Source: Treponema bryantii
Lineage (GTDB): Bacteria; Spirochaetota; Spirochaetia; Treponematales; Treponemataceae
Assembly: GCF_900111035.1 (NCBI RefSeq)
Contig: NZ_FOFU01000004.1
Location: 310,001-374,000, forward strand
Direction: 5' to 3'
Length of the DNA stretch: 64,000 nt
This document shows positions 1 through 8,535 of this stretch, piece after piece. The notes beneath the pieces were generated by a model. It made no database searches. It saw only the letters and a program-made list of their open reading frames with translations, and had not been told where the DNA came from. Numbering within the stretch: the stretch's first letter is position 1; each line of letters opens with the position of its first letter. The position numbers and the translations under genes are program-made.

Positions 1-1332
1 TTTATTGAGCTTTCTTCCATCAGAATCAATAATATCTACAGACTTTCCGGCATTCATAGTTTTATTAAAACCACCGGCAAGACCAATATAGTAATCATAA
101 GTTTTATTTGGAATATAAGGATAGCGGCCAGGCTTCTGAACAGCACCAGAAACAGATACGAAGAACTGCTTCATAGGTACACGCAATAAATCACCAGGCT
201 GAACAACTAATTCAGTAGTAAAATTAGAATCATAAAGAACTCTTGAAATATCAATTGGAATCAGCTCTTCACCACGAACAATAAATGCATTCTGAATATC
301 AGCAATTGCAGATTCAAAATAACTTCTTTTTGCTCTAAGGAAGAAAACATAATTCTCATCATAATCAAAAGGAACAGTTATACGGGTTGCAGTCTCAATA
401 GAAGTAGCATTATTTTCAACATCACTATTCTGCTTTAAAACTGCACCTTCCATATACATAACAGGACGGCTTGCAACAAGAGAATCAATAAAAACAGAAT
501 CAAATGAATTAAGCACAAAATTAGAAACCTGTTTCGGATAATCCAGATAGATAACAGAACCCGGTTTTTCTGAACCGTCAATAATTCGTGTTACAGTAAT
601 TCTTTTTACATCAGCACGTTCACTAAAGCCATCAGCATAAACATCAATAAGATCTTTAAGATTTTCATCTTCAAGAAGCTCATAAGTTCCAGGACGGCGC
701 ACAGCACCAGAAATGCCTACCTGTTTATGAAATTTCTTCAAGGTAATTACATCACCCGGACGCAGATACGGATCCTGAGACAAATCACCTTCACGGCTGG
801 CCTTAAACAAATCATAATGCTTTGTAACACCATTAGTAGAAGTAACTGTAATATCTCTGATTGAAGCATAGCCTGTTTTAACCGGATTCACTACAGAAGA
901 AAGACGGGAAAGTGCCCATGCAGAACGTTCAGAAGTAGAAGTTACTTCACCTTTTATAATTACATTAAAAGAAGCAGGGCTTACAAGTGAGAACTGAACG
1001 CCACTCATCGGATAGTTCTTTGAAACAATATCTTCAACCTGTCTTTTCAAAGTCATATAAGATTTTCCAGCAGCATCAATAACCGCAAGGTTTGCTACCC
1101 TAACCTTATAAGTTGAATCAACCATAATATGATATTCCATAGTATTAGAGCCGGCAATAAATCCAAGTGTATAAATATCACCAGCGGTTACCATATAATC
1201 TGCATTCGACATTGCAATCTGTACACGTGAATCAACTTCCTGATTTACAGTTTCTACAGATAATTCTCCAGCGGCATAAATAGAAATGGCACTGAAAAGT
1301 ATTACAATTGAAAATAGTATTTTCTTTTTCAT
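1..1332 (-). CDS. Polysaccharide export outer-membrane protein, Wza-like (3' end off window)
   Basis: Translation from the ATG at 1332 gives an open frame of 444 codons that runs off the window edge, so the C-terminus is missing. It begins with a Sec signal peptide (MKKK then a hydrophobic stretch ending near A-x-A). A poly-export domain follows, then at least two SLBB-type repeats, recognised by the motifs GAVRRPGTY near residue 205 and GAVQKPGRYPY near residue 395. Proteins of this family form the periplasmic and outer-membrane channel for capsule or exopolysaccharide. The Wzz-like gene lies only 14 bp upstream, which supports an export operon. I see no defect in the visible part. Confidence 0.85.
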   Translation of the reverse strand, partial: MKKKILFSIVILFSAISIYAAGELSVETVNQEVDSRVQIAMSNADYMVTAGDIYTLGFIAGSNTMEYHIMVDSTYKVRVANLAVIDAAGKSYMTLKRQVEDIVSKNYPMSGVQFSLVSPASFNVIIKGEVTSTSERSAWALSRLSSVVNPVKTGYASIRDITVTSTNGVTKHYDLFKASREGDLSQDPYLRPGDVITLKKFHKQVGISGAVRRPGTYELLEDENLKDLIDVYADGFSERADVKRITVTRIIDGSEKPGSVIYLDYPKQVSNFVLNSFDSVFIDSLVASRPVMYMEGAVLKQNSDVENNATSIETATRITVPFDYDENYVFFLRAKRSYFESAIADIQNAFIVRGEELIPIDISRVLYDSNFTTELVVQPGDLLRVPMKQFFVSVSGAVQKPGRYPYIPNKTYDYYIGLAGGFNKTMNAGKSVDIIDSDGRKLNK

Positions 1333-1346
1333 TCTACACCTTAGCT

Positions 1347-2378
1347 TTATTTAATTTTTTTTGATGAGCTGAGCTTTGACATAGCTTCCGGATCTTTTTT
1401 AATATTCTCTACCGCATTAAGAGCAAAGGCAAGGAATACAGAAAGGAAGAATGCCGCAAAAGTGATAATAATGCAAAGTTTACCACGGCTTGGTTCTGAT
1501 TTTCTGTCTGGAACTTCAGCATATTCGAGAATCTGGAATACAGGCTGTTCACTCGCCATAGTAACCTTAAGAGACTCATACTGAACCTTAAGCTGAGAAT
1601 AAATCTGCTGCTGAGCAGAAAGTTCAAGCTTTAATAAAGAAGAATCAAGCATAATTGAAGGAGCTGAACTTGGATTATAAATATTTGAAACCGACTGCTC
1701 CAGAGTCTGAATGCGCTTCTGGAGAGAAAGAATTTCATCATAAGAATGCTGAATATTTTCTTTGAGATTTGCTTCCTGAAGCTTATTCTGGTCTATTCCA
1801 AGTTCATTAAAACGAGCTTCAATAAGATCTACAACATAATTAACAACTTCACGTGCAAACTCTGGATCAGTATCTGTAAAGCTGATGCTGAAAACTCCAG
1901 TGTCAGTATCAAAATTGGAAGTCAAAACCTTTTTAAGAGCCTCACGGCTTGCAGCTCTCGGTGATTTTTTGATTTTATAACGTTCAATAAGATTGAACTT
2001 ATCAACAACAGCATCCTGAATTGTATTACTGTTTACAAGATAACCTGCAAGAGCACTGTTAGAAGAACCACCGGAAACACTAACACCAGCAAGCCCTGCA
2101 AGACTGCCAAGCCCGCTTGAGCTGAGCATAGATGAAAGACCGCCCTTAGCAGAAGAATCATCATTGATAAGCATCTGAGCTTTTGGTGTATATTTATTTG
2201 GAAGGAAAGATTTTTCAGGAGAAAGCTTTAATGAAATAATGGAAATGACTACGGCAAAAATCATAGCCGCGCCAGTAAGTCCAATAATCAGAAATTTATG
2301 CTTCAATAAAACAGCAAATAAATCTATAAGACTAATTTCATCTTCTTTTGCATTCTGGATAGTAGGATTCTCGTCCAT
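1347..2378 (-). CDS. Wzz/GumC-type polysaccharide co-polymerase
   Basis: A 343-aa protein with one membrane segment near residues 29-51, a long periplasmic region containing a coiled-coil stretch, and a second membrane segment near the C-terminus. The second segment is preceded by a proline-containing motif (EVPDRKSEPSRGK). This is the layout of chain-length determinants of Wzy-dependent polysaccharide systems. No BY-kinase domain is present. I chose the ATG at 2378 because GGAG lies 7 nt upstream of it; the longer frame to 2417 has no such site. The protein probably acts with the Wza-like protein encoded just downstream to set polymer length during export. Confidence 0.82.
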   Translation of the reverse strand: MDENPTIQNAKEDEISLIDLFAVLLKHKFLIIGLTGAAMIFAVVISIISLKLSPEKSFLPNKYTPKAQMLINDDSSAKGGLSSMLSSSGLGSLAGLAGVSVSGGSSNSALAGYLVNSNTIQDAVVDKFNLIERYKIKKSPRAASREALKKVLTSNFDTDTGVFSISFTDTDPEFAREVVNYVVDLIEARFNELGIDQNKLQEANLKENIQHSYDEILSLQKRIQTLEQSVSNIYNPSSAPSIMLDSSLLKLELSAQQQIYSQLKVQYESLKVTMASEQPVFQILEYAEVPDRKSEPSRGKLCIIITFAAFFLSVFLAFALNAVENIKKDPEAMSKLSSSKKIK

Positions 2379-2441
2379 ACAAAAACTCCATTCACTATTA
2401 GTATATAATATAAACATAGGTATTATATACTATATTACAGA

Positions 2442-3353
2442 TTAGTTTAAGTCCCCTGGAGTTTTTACAGAAAAACCAAGACTATTTGCCTGAGTCCGGA
2501 GATTTTTATAAGAAAGAATACTTTTTCCGTTTATACAGAGTTCAGAAGACCCACCTCCATCCATTTCCAGAGCATCAGTACAGCCCAGAGCCTTAAAAAT
2601 TGCTGCACACTGAGGATACGAAAGCCCTTCACTTTTTAAGGTGTTTTCGCCTTCTGCAACCATAATATATAAAGTTTTACCAGCATCAGAAATTCCAAAG
2701 CCTGTTCTTGTATCATGATTTCGACGGAAAGAATCTATTACCTCACCGTTTTCGAGAACTACATAAAAACCGCCGAAAGCATAATCACTTTCTGACGCAG
2801 CTTTTTCAGACTGATTTTTTTCTATTGAGGCCAGCCAGTAATTCTGACCAACATCATCAACCTCACTCTTGAAATAAATACCTGCATAACGTTCCACAGG
2901 AGCAGAAAGCAACAGGCCGTCTGCAACATGAACTCCGACAATCTGTCGGGAAGTACCAAGTTTTGCTGCTAAATCCCAGGCACCGTTCTTTCCTGCAAAT
3001 GGAGAAAGGTTTACAGCCACAGTGCAATCATATTTTTTCGCAAAGTTTTTAGTTTTAAGGCCGCGGAAAATAAACGGCTGAGCACCACCTTTGTCCGGGA
3101 AACAAGAGAGAGAAAGCCCGGCGAGAGTCAGATCAATTTTTACAACGTGGTAAATTATGGGGAACCCGGAGTTTTTGTAATCAAAACGGGAGATGCCGGG
3201 GCAAACCTCCTGCCATTCAAAAGAATCCGGAACATAAGATGAAACTGGATATAAAAGAGCCTCGTCTTCAACAGAAAACTGCGGACGGCTCACACAAGAG
3301 GTAAAAACAAGAAGTAAAAAGGCCGCAATGGCCGGTAAATATTTTCGAATCAT
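2442..3353 (-). CDS. Lipoprotein with phosphodiester glycosidase (NAGPA/DUF2233) domain
   Basis: A 303-aa protein. The first 20 residues form a lipoprotein signal with lipobox FTSC (Cys20). The rest resembles the NAGPA family (phosphodiester glycosidase), whose hallmark EMDGGGSS lies near residues 264-271 and is followed by a short basic C-terminus. Family members hydrolyse phosphodiester-linked sugars, or are surface or periplasmic proteins of unknown substrate. It sits between an exopolysaccharide export pair and pckG, all on the minus strand, but spacing gives no clear operon. A role in polysaccharide processing is inference only. Confidence 0.75.
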   Translation of the reverse strand: MIRKYLPAIAAFLLLVFTSCVSRPQFSVEDEALLYPVSSYVPDSFEWQEVCPGISRFDYKNSGFPIIYHVVKIDLTLAGLSLSCFPDKGGAQPFIFRGLKTKNFAKKYDCTVAVNLSPFAGKNGAWDLAAKLGTSRQIVGVHVADGLLLSAPVERYAGIYFKSEVDDVGQNYWLASIEKNQSEKAASESDYAFGGFYVVLENGEVIDSFRRNHDTRTGFGISDAGKTLYIMVAEGENTLKSEGLSYPQCAAIFKALGCTDALEMDGGGSSELCINGKSILSYKNLRTQANSLGFSVKTPGDLN

Positions 3354-3360
3354 ATTACAT

Positions 3361-3398
3361 CAAAAAAAATCCCGCCCACGGTAAATCATGAGCGGGAT
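3361..3398 (-). terminator. Intrinsic terminator of pckG
   Basis: Seven-base arms ATCCCGC (3369-3375) and GCGGGAT (3392-3398) are separated by a 16-nt loop. On the minus strand the stem is followed by a run of eight T. It lies 20 bp past the pckG stop codon. Confidence 0.8.
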
Positions 3399-3418
3399 CT
3401 GTTATTTATTATATAACA

Positions 3419-5269
3419 CTATGCTTTGTTCAAGCGGCTTTCGAGGTCATCCAAAATAGTGTTGAGCTCTTTTGGAAGGTGAGCACCGAATTTTGGATAG
3501 TGGTTCTCACGAATATCTTTAACCTCTTTCTTCCATCCTTCAACATCAACCTTGAGGATTTCTGGAAGAGTCTTCTTGTAGCAGTCAGCAAGACCGTCAG
3601 TATTGATAGCACCATCTTTTGGCATAAGTCCGATTGGTGTATCAACTGCATTGTCAACGCCGTCACAGCGGTCGAAAATCCACTGGAGAACGCGGCTGTT
3701 GTCACCGTATCCTGGCCACATGAATCCACCTGGAAGGTCTGGATTGTTTTCGTCCTTGCGGAACCAGTTAACGTAGAAGATCTTAGGAAGCTTGTCCTGA
3801 TCAGCCTTAGCACCAACGTCAATCCAGTGCTGGAAGTAGTCACCCATGTTATATCCACAGAATGGGAGAATAGCAAATGGGTCACGGCGGATCTTACCAA
3901 CTTCAGCAGCATTGATTGTAGAAGCAGCAGTGATTTCTGAACCTACGATAGATCCAAGGAATACACCGTGGTTCCAGCTGCGTGCCTGGTGTACGAGAGG
4001 TACAGTTGAAGGGCGGCGACCACCAAAGAGGATAGCAGAAATAGGTACACCTTCTGGAGATTCCCAGTCAGATGCGATACATGGACACTGCTTAGCAGGA
4101 GCTGTAAAGCGTGCATTTGGATGAGCAAATTCTTCACCCTTAGGAGACTTGTCCTTAGGAAGAGCATCACGAGTATTTCCCTTCCAGTCAACAAGCTTAC
4201 CCTTTGCAGGATATCCGATTCCTTCCCACCATACATCACCGTCTTCAGTAAGAGCACAGTTAGTATAGATAGTATTCTTTTCAGCAGAAATAAGAGCGTT
4301 CTTGTTAGATTCAGCAGAAGTTCCTGGAGCAACTCCGAAGAAACCAGCTTCTGGGTTGATAGCGTAGAGACGTCCGTCTTTTCCGAACTTCATCCATGCA
4401 ATATCATCACCTACAGTTTCAACCTTCCATCCTGGGATAGTAGGAATCAACATAGCGAGGTTTGTTTTACCACAAGCACTTGGGAAAGCACCAGTTACAT
4501 ATTTAACTTCACCCTTAGGGTTTGTGAGCTTAAGAATAAGCATATGTTCAGCAAGCCAGCCCTCTTCACGAGCAATAACAGTTGCAATACGAAGAGCGAA
4601 ACACTTCTTACCAAGAAGAGCGTTTCCACCGTATCCAGAACCGTAAGACCAGATGAGGTGCTCTTCTGGGAACTGTGAAATGTATTTGTGTTCAACATCA
4701 GCACAAGGCCAAATGCCGTTGTCTTTTTCACCATTGTTGAGTGGCTTACCTACAGAGTGGAGACATGGAACCCAGTCACCGTCAGTACCAACGTACTGCC
4801 ATACCTTTTCACCGGCACGAGTCATGATGTCCATGTTCAATACAACGTATTCAGAGTCTGTAAGCTCAATACCGTATTTAGCGATTGGAGATCCGAGTGG
4901 ACCCATGCAGAATGGAATTACATACATTGTACGACCGTGCATACAACCTGTATACAATCCCTTCATTGTAGCCTTGAGTTCAACTGGGTCAATCCAGTGG
5001 TTTGTAGGACCAGCATCTTCTTCCTTTTTAGAAGAGATGAAAGTTCTTGATTCAACACGAGCAACGTCGCTTGGAAGAGAACGGAACAAGAAACAGTTCT
5101 CTTTTGCCTTCAAAGGTGTAGCCAAACCAGCGTCTACACACTTTTTCATAAGGCGGTCATATTCAGCTGTAGAACCGTCAACAACAACAACTTCGTCTGG
5201 TTCACACATCTTAACACATTCTTCGATCCATGCCTTAATACCAGCATGTTTAATGTCAGATACAGTCAT
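3419..5269 (-). CDS. pckG: Phosphoenolpyruvate carboxykinase (GTP)
   Basis: A full-length 616-aa GTP-type PEPCK, which interconverts oxaloacetate + GTP and phosphoenolpyruvate + CO2 + GDP in the cytoplasm. The kinase loop SACGKTN lies near residue 263. Other family signatures include [10 protein letters not shown], the [10 protein letters not shown] stretch and a C-terminal region matching the family length of about 600 aa. The ATG at 5269 has AGGAG 8 nt upstream. In anaerobic fermenters this enzyme usually runs in the CO2-fixing direction toward succinate; that direction is not shown by the sequence. It is monocistronic, with its own promoter and terminator. Confidence 0.97.
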   Translation of the reverse strand: MTVSDIKHAGIKAWIEECVKMCEPDEVVVVDGSTAEYDRLMKKCVDAGLATPLKAKENCFLFRSLPSDVARVESRTFISSKKEEDAGPTNHWIDPVELKATMKGLYTGCMHGRTMYVIPFCMGPLGSPIAKYGIELTDSEYVVLNMDIMTRAGEKVWQYVGTDGDWVPCLHSVGKPLNNGEKDNGIWPCADVEHKYISQFPEEHLIWSYGSGYGGNALLGKKCFALRIATVIAREEGWLAEHMLILKLTNPKGEVKYVTGAFPSACGKTNLAMLIPTIPGWKVETVGDDIAWMKFGKDGRLYAINPEAGFFGVAPGTSAESNKNALISAEKNTIYTNCALTEDGDVWWEGIGYPAKGKLVDWKGNTRDALPKDKSPKGEEFAHPNARFTAPAKQCPCIASDWESPEGVPISAILFGGRRPSTVPLVHQARSWNHGVFLGSIVGSEITAASTINAAEVGKIRRDPFAILPFCGYNMGDYFQHWIDVGAKADQDKLPKIFYVNWFRKDENNPDLPGGFMWPGYGDNSRVLQWIFDRCDGVDNAVDTPIGLMPKDGAINTDGLADCYKKTLPEILKVDVEGWKKEVKDIRENHYPKFGAHLPKELNTILDDLESRLNKA

Positions 5270-5359
5270 TAAAAACTCCTATCAGGCCCTGCACCCACAC
5301 AGGCACCGGACCAATTTCTGTATATACAACAGCCTCTCCAAGAGACCCTCGTATACCAA

Positions 5360-5388
5360 TGTATAATTTAATGATTTTTTATGTGGAA
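5360..5388 (-). promoter_or_regulatory. Candidate sigma70 promoter for pckG
   Basis: Minus-strand TTCCAC (5383-5388) and TATACA (5360-5365) are separated by 17 bp, about 90 bp upstream of the pckG start. Agreement with consensus is moderate and no operator was seen. Confidence 0.4.
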
Positions 5389-5630
5389 TTCAATAGCCAA
5401 AAATCACAATCCAACACGCCTTCCGCAGCTCGCTAGACGCTCGGCCGCTTCCCTCGCTCCGCTCAGTCCAGTGGCTGCCTTCGGCACTGCTCCACGCTCG
5501 CGGCGCATCCCCGCCCCCCAAAGAAATCGTGATCGCACAAACAAGTTCTAAAAAAATCCTGATTTTACGTCAAAAACATTCAATCTTGGCAATTATATAT
5601 ATGAAGAAATTGTGCGGCCCCGCAGTCCAA
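5389..5630. other. Gene-free intergenic DNA with a GC-rich block
   Basis: I find no convincing gene between pckG and the dyad array. Positions about 5418-5520 are GC-rich and full of short CGCTC/GCTCG words, unlike the AT-rich surroundings. A similar composition occurs in the inverted repeat at 12840-12978. Its role is unknown. Confidence 0.5.
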
Positions 5631-5982
5631 GCCTGCAAAAATTGAAATAACATAATTTTGCAGGCTGGAAAAACAGTCCTCCGCGCCATAATTCGAGCTT
5701 TCAGCCTGCAAATCTCCGGAAAATCAATTTTTGCAGGCAAGAAATTCTCCGTGGGAGGCGGCCTGCAGCTCGCGAACCGCACAAAAAGAAGCCGAGGCCA
5801 CGGTTTCCAGCCTGCAGTTTTCAATTTTCCCGATTTCTACAGGCCGCCAGTTCACCGCCAGCAACTAAAACGCCGGCCCTGTGGCCTGCAGAAATTAAAA
5901 ATTCGCAATTTTACAGGCTCACCGCGCCGCTCCCCTCCCGCCCCCTGCCTGCAAAATCCCCCGATTCTCAATTTCTGCAGGC
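5631..5982. repeat. Array of five 33/34-bp dyad repeats
   Basis: Five units begin CCTGCA and end TGCAGG or TACAGG: 5632-5664, 5705-5737, 5811-5843, 5885-5917 (33 bp each) and 5948-5981 (34 bp). Each is flanked by G and C, so the arms are GCCTGCA / TRCAGGC around 21-22 nt. A degenerate sixth unit starts at 5761. The interiors are AT-rich but not identical, often with ATTT before the right arm. Gaps between the five clear units are 40, 73, 41 and 30 bp. The array ends 30 bp before the gene at 6012, so the units could be protein-binding sites or hairpins in a leader transcript. Confidence 0.75.
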
Positions 5983-6011
5983 CACATCCCCGGAAAATAA
6001 GGAGAAAACAA

Positions 6012-6830
6012 ATGAATTACGAACTCTTATCACCAGACACCCTCACAGAACATCTTAAAGACCGCCGGCTCGAACTTTTAAACCTGTTAAATCTCAAGTT
6101 AAAAGCACAGAAAAATCTACCGCAGGGACATCTTAGAATAGAACAGAAAAAAGGCGCTCGAGCCCCTCAGTTCTACCACTTCACAAATCCCTCTGATACA
6201 CACGGAAAATACATACCAGCCTCACAACAAACTCTGGCACGCCGTCTGGCCCAAAAAGATTACGACCACAAACTCATAAAAATCCTCAGACAGCAATTAT
6301 CCGTTATAGAAAAACTGCTGCAAATCACAGAAAACAGAATCACGAGCTTATATACAAAATCATGTCCCGCACGGCAAAAGCTCATAACACCCGTTACACT
6401 TAGCGACCTTCAATATATAGAAGAATGGCAGAACATCACCTGGCAACCCCGACCTTTTGCCGACAATGCCCCGGAGTTTTTTACAGCCCGCGGTGAGCAG
6501 GTCCGCTCAAAATCAGAAGTTATAATAGCAGACACTCTCACACGCCATAATATCCCCTACCGCTACGAATACCCATTAGAACTCAAAAATGGAGACATCT
6601 ATCATCCGGATTTTCTCTGCCTTAACGTCCGTACCCGCAAGGAATTTCTTTGGGAACATTTTGGAATGATGGATAGCCTCGAATATACATCTAAAACAGT
6701 CTCAAAACTTAAGTCTTTTAATGAGAACAACATACATCCCGGTAAAAATCTGATTATTACAATGGAAACAGCAGAAATACAGCTGAGTTCACGGCAGGTT
6801 GAAAATCTTATTAAAGAATATCTGATATAA
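6012..6830 (+). CDS. PD-(D/E)XK-fold nuclease-like protein of unknown role
   Basis: A 272-aa protein. The C-terminal half has the signature of a restriction-endonuclease-like fold: Glu169 in the RSKSE helix, Asp200 in HPDF, and Glu211/Glu215 in the EFLWEH strand. The N-terminal half is helical and basic. Proteins of this type occur in gut anaerobes as uncharacterised single genes. The ATG at 6012 has a GGAG site 8 nt upstream; an open frame upstream passes through the dyad array and is probably not translated. The repeat array directly in front could be its target or regulator, which is speculation. The substrate is unknown. Confidence 0.65.
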   Translation: MNYELLSPDTLTEHLKDRRLELLNLLNLKLKAQKNLPQGHLRIEQKKGARAPQFYHFTNPSDTHGKYIPASQQTLARRLAQKDYDHKLIKILRQQLSVIEKLLQITENRITSLYTKSCPARQKLITPVTLSDLQYIEEWQNITWQPRPFADNAPEFFTARGEQVRSKSEVIIADTLTRHNIPYRYEYPLELKNGDIYHPDFLCLNVRTRKEFLWEHFGMMDSLEYTSKTVSKLKSFNENNIHPGKNLIITMETAEIQLSSRQVENLIKEYLI

Positions 6831-6837
6831 AAAAAAA

Positions 6838-6934
6838 GGACCAGATAATCCCAAGCACAGCTCTAGTCGCATACCGCTGCTGGATTCCTCCTCTGACGGG
6901 GTTTTGCGACAGACACTTGAAGGGCATCTGGTCC
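6838..6934 (-). ncRNA. ffs: Small bacterial SRP RNA (4.5S-like)
   Basis: Read on the minus strand, the ends pair over nine bases (GGACCAGAT / ATCTGGTCC). The apical part reads GTCAGA-GGA-GGAA-TCC-AGCAGC, which is the SRP domain IV: a GGAA tetraloop on a 3-bp stem with the conserved AGCAGC internal loop. The 3-bp stem is GGA/TCC where the textbook molecule has TCC/GGA, a compensatory swap. A T-run follows at 6829-6837 and a good promoter precedes it. At about 97 nt it is the short form without an Alu domain. It binds Ffh for co-translational targeting. Confidence 0.88.
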
Positions 6935-6940
6935 AACAAG

Positions 6941-6970
6941 AATATAACAAAAAACAGGGGACGTAGTCAA
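6941..6970 (-). promoter_or_regulatory. Promoter of the SRP RNA
   Basis: Minus-strand TTGACT (6965-6970), 18-bp spacer, extended -10 TGT-TATATT (TATATT at 6941-6946). The predicted start falls at the first base of the terminal stem of the RNA. Confidence 0.75.
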
Positions 6971-6998
6971 TTACCTGTAATTATGTAACAGCTTTATT

Positions 6999-7022
6999 GG
7001 CTAGTAAACTTAACTTCTAGCC
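6999..7022. promoter_or_regulatory. Dyad upstream of the toxin-antitoxin pair, possible operator
   Basis: GGCTAG (6999-7004) and CTAGCC (7017-7022) form perfect 6-bp arms about 63 bp before the antitoxin start. Phd-family antitoxins usually bind such palindromes to repress their own operon. Assignment is by position only. Confidence 0.35.
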
Positions 7023-7084
7023 ATATCACTATTACACTACATATAAAATCCGACCTTATATATACAACTGCAAAGGAGGTTACT

Positions 7085-7375
7085 ATGTGTAAATCTACAA
7101 TTTATGACGCAAGAAATAATTTTTCCGCTCTCGTAAAGATTGCCGAAAGCGGAGAACCCGTTGAACTCACCCGCCACGATAAACCTGTCGCTGTGATCAT
7201 CAGCTGGGAAGATTATAAAAAGAATTCTTCTAAAGGAGATTTCTGCCAATGGCTTTCAGATTTCAAAAAAGAAAATGCAGAAATTCTTAAAGACTTTGAC
7301 GGGCTTCCTCTTCCACCAAGAGAATATCCGGATAAGGCGTATGAAAACAAAATTAAAAATATTTGGAGTGAATAA
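7085..7375 (+). CDS. Phd/YefM-family antitoxin
   Basis: A 96-aa protein. The N-terminal 50 residues match the Phd/YefM DNA-binding fold (DARNNFSALVKIAESG, then TRHDKPVAVIISWEDY); the C-terminal part should wrap the toxin. AAGGAGG lies 5-6 nt before the ATG. The stop codon overlaps the start of the PIN-domain gene (taATGa), so the two are translationally coupled. It would neutralise the downstream RNase and autorepress the operon, as is usual for this family. Confidence 0.88.
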   Translation: MCKSTIYDARNNFSALVKIAESGEPVELTRHDKPVAVIISWEDYKKNSSKGDFCQWLSDFKKENAEILKDFDGLPLPPREYPDKAYENKIKNIWSE

Positions 7376-7800
7376 TGAAAGCTGTTTATTTATTAGATAC
7401 AAATACAATTTCAGAAATATTAAAACAAAATCAAAATCATGGAGTAATAGAAAATCTTATAAAACGTTCCGAACTATGTGCCATCTGTTCAACAGTCTGG
7501 CAGGAAGCAGTATATGGTTGTGAACTTCTTCCTGAAGGAAAGAAAAAGGAAAAGATTAAAAGCTATTTAACAAAGCTGAAAGAAACTTTTGAGATTCTTC
7601 CATACACAAGATATGCTTCTGAAATCTGTGGAGAAATCAAGGCGCGCTGTAAAGAAAACGGAAAGACTGCTGCCTTTAGTGACAGCCAAATCGCCGCCAC
7701 CGCAATCGCAAACGGCATGATACTGGTCACTCACAACACTGCCGCCTACACACCAATTGCCGAAGTGAGCAATTTGAAGTATGAGGACTGGTGGGCATAA
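7375..7800 (+). CDS. VapC-like PIN-domain toxin
   Basis: A 141-aa PIN-domain RNase. The first acidic site is Asp8 in LLDTNT, a central Glu lies in WQEAVYG, and a further Asp lies in AFSDSQIAA followed by the THNTAAY strand. These are the metal-binding positions of VapC toxins, which cleave tRNA or other RNA. It overlaps the antitoxin gene by one base and ends 16 bp before the convergent methylase gene. The full family length is present, so the module is probably functional. Confidence 0.87.
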   Translation: MKAVYLLDTNTISEILKQNQNHGVIENLIKRSELCAICSTVWQEAVYGCELLPEGKKKEKIKSYLTKLKETFEILPYTRYASEICGEIKARCKENGKTAAFSDSQIAATAIANGMILVTHNTAAYTPIAEVSNLKYEDWWA

Positions 7801-7815
7801 AACGCCGCACCAGTT

Positions 7816-8523
7816 TTATTTTCCAATCACGAAAATTGCCGGGATTTTTCCGAGTTCCGGCAATTTTTCTTTTTTCCATTCTGCCACCGTACGGGTCTTA
7901 ATGTATTCTTCGGCGCAGGTGATGCCTGCCGCAATACACAGCTTTGTTTTTGGATTCAGGGCGCCAAGAATTGTTTCAATCATCTTGGCATTGCGATATG
8001 GTGTTTCAATAAAAAGCTGAGTCTGATTTTCGTTCTGAACTTTCTGCTCCAGTTTTTTGAGAGCTTTAATTCGCAGAGGAACTTCCACTGGAAGGTAGCC
8101 GTTGAAGGCAAAACTCTGTCCATTAAAGCCGCTTCCCATAACAGACATAATAATAGAAGAAGGACCAACAAGAGGAACAACTTTGTAGCCGCGGCTCTGA
8201 GCTATGGCAACCACGTCGGCTCCCGGGTCGGCAATGGCAGGGCAGCCCGCCTCGGAGATGATTCCAACCGGCAGCCCCTTTTTCAGCGGCTCCAGAAACT
8301 CGCCGATAAACTTGCGGTCTGTATGACGGTTGAGCTCGTAAAAAGTAAGCTCATCTATATCAATCGACTTTTCAGTCTTTTTCAAAAAGCGGCGAGCCGA
8401 GCGGATATTTTCAACGATAAAATGCTTAATGCCCACAATGATGTCATGATTATAAGGTGGCAGAACCTGAGAGATTTCAGTCTCGCCCAAGGTTACGGGA
8501 ATTAAATAAAGTGCTGCTTCCAT
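7816..8523 (-). CDS. RsmI-like SAM-dependent methyltransferase
   Basis: A 235-aa tetrapyrrole-methylase-fold protein. Recognisable elements are YLIPVTLGE at the start, ISEAGCPAIADPGADVV around residues 90-105 (the RsmI loop), and a GPSS motif. The RsmI family methylates the 2'-OH of C1402 in 16S rRNA. This variant lacks the C-terminal extension of E. coli RsmI and matches the shorter subfamily common in Bacteroidetes and spirochaetes. The exact target is therefore uncertain. It lies 12 bp downstream of the ABC-F gene on the same strand. Confidence 0.75.
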   Translation of the reverse strand: MEAALYLIPVTLGETEISQVLPPYNHDIIVGIKHFIVENIRSARRFLKKTEKSIDIDELTFYELNRHTDRKFIGEFLEPLKKGLPVGIISEAGCPAIADPGADVVAIAQSRGYKVVPLVGPSSIIMSVMGSGFNGQSFAFNGYLPVEVPLRIKALKKLEQKVQNENQTQLFIETPYRNAKMIETILGALNPKTKLCIAAGITCAEEYIKTRTVAEWKKEKLPELGKIPAIFVIGK

Positions 8524-8535
8524 TTTACTATCTCC

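Noticed and set aside
5631..5982. CRISPR-like array (33-bp units, about 40-bp gaps)
   Set aside because: Only the outer 6-7 bases of each unit are constant; interiors and gap lengths differ, and no cas genes are present.
5658..6011. N-terminal extension of the nuclease-like gene through the dyad array
   Set aside because: The reading frame is open but made of repeat sequence, and a good ribosome site precedes the ATG at 6012.
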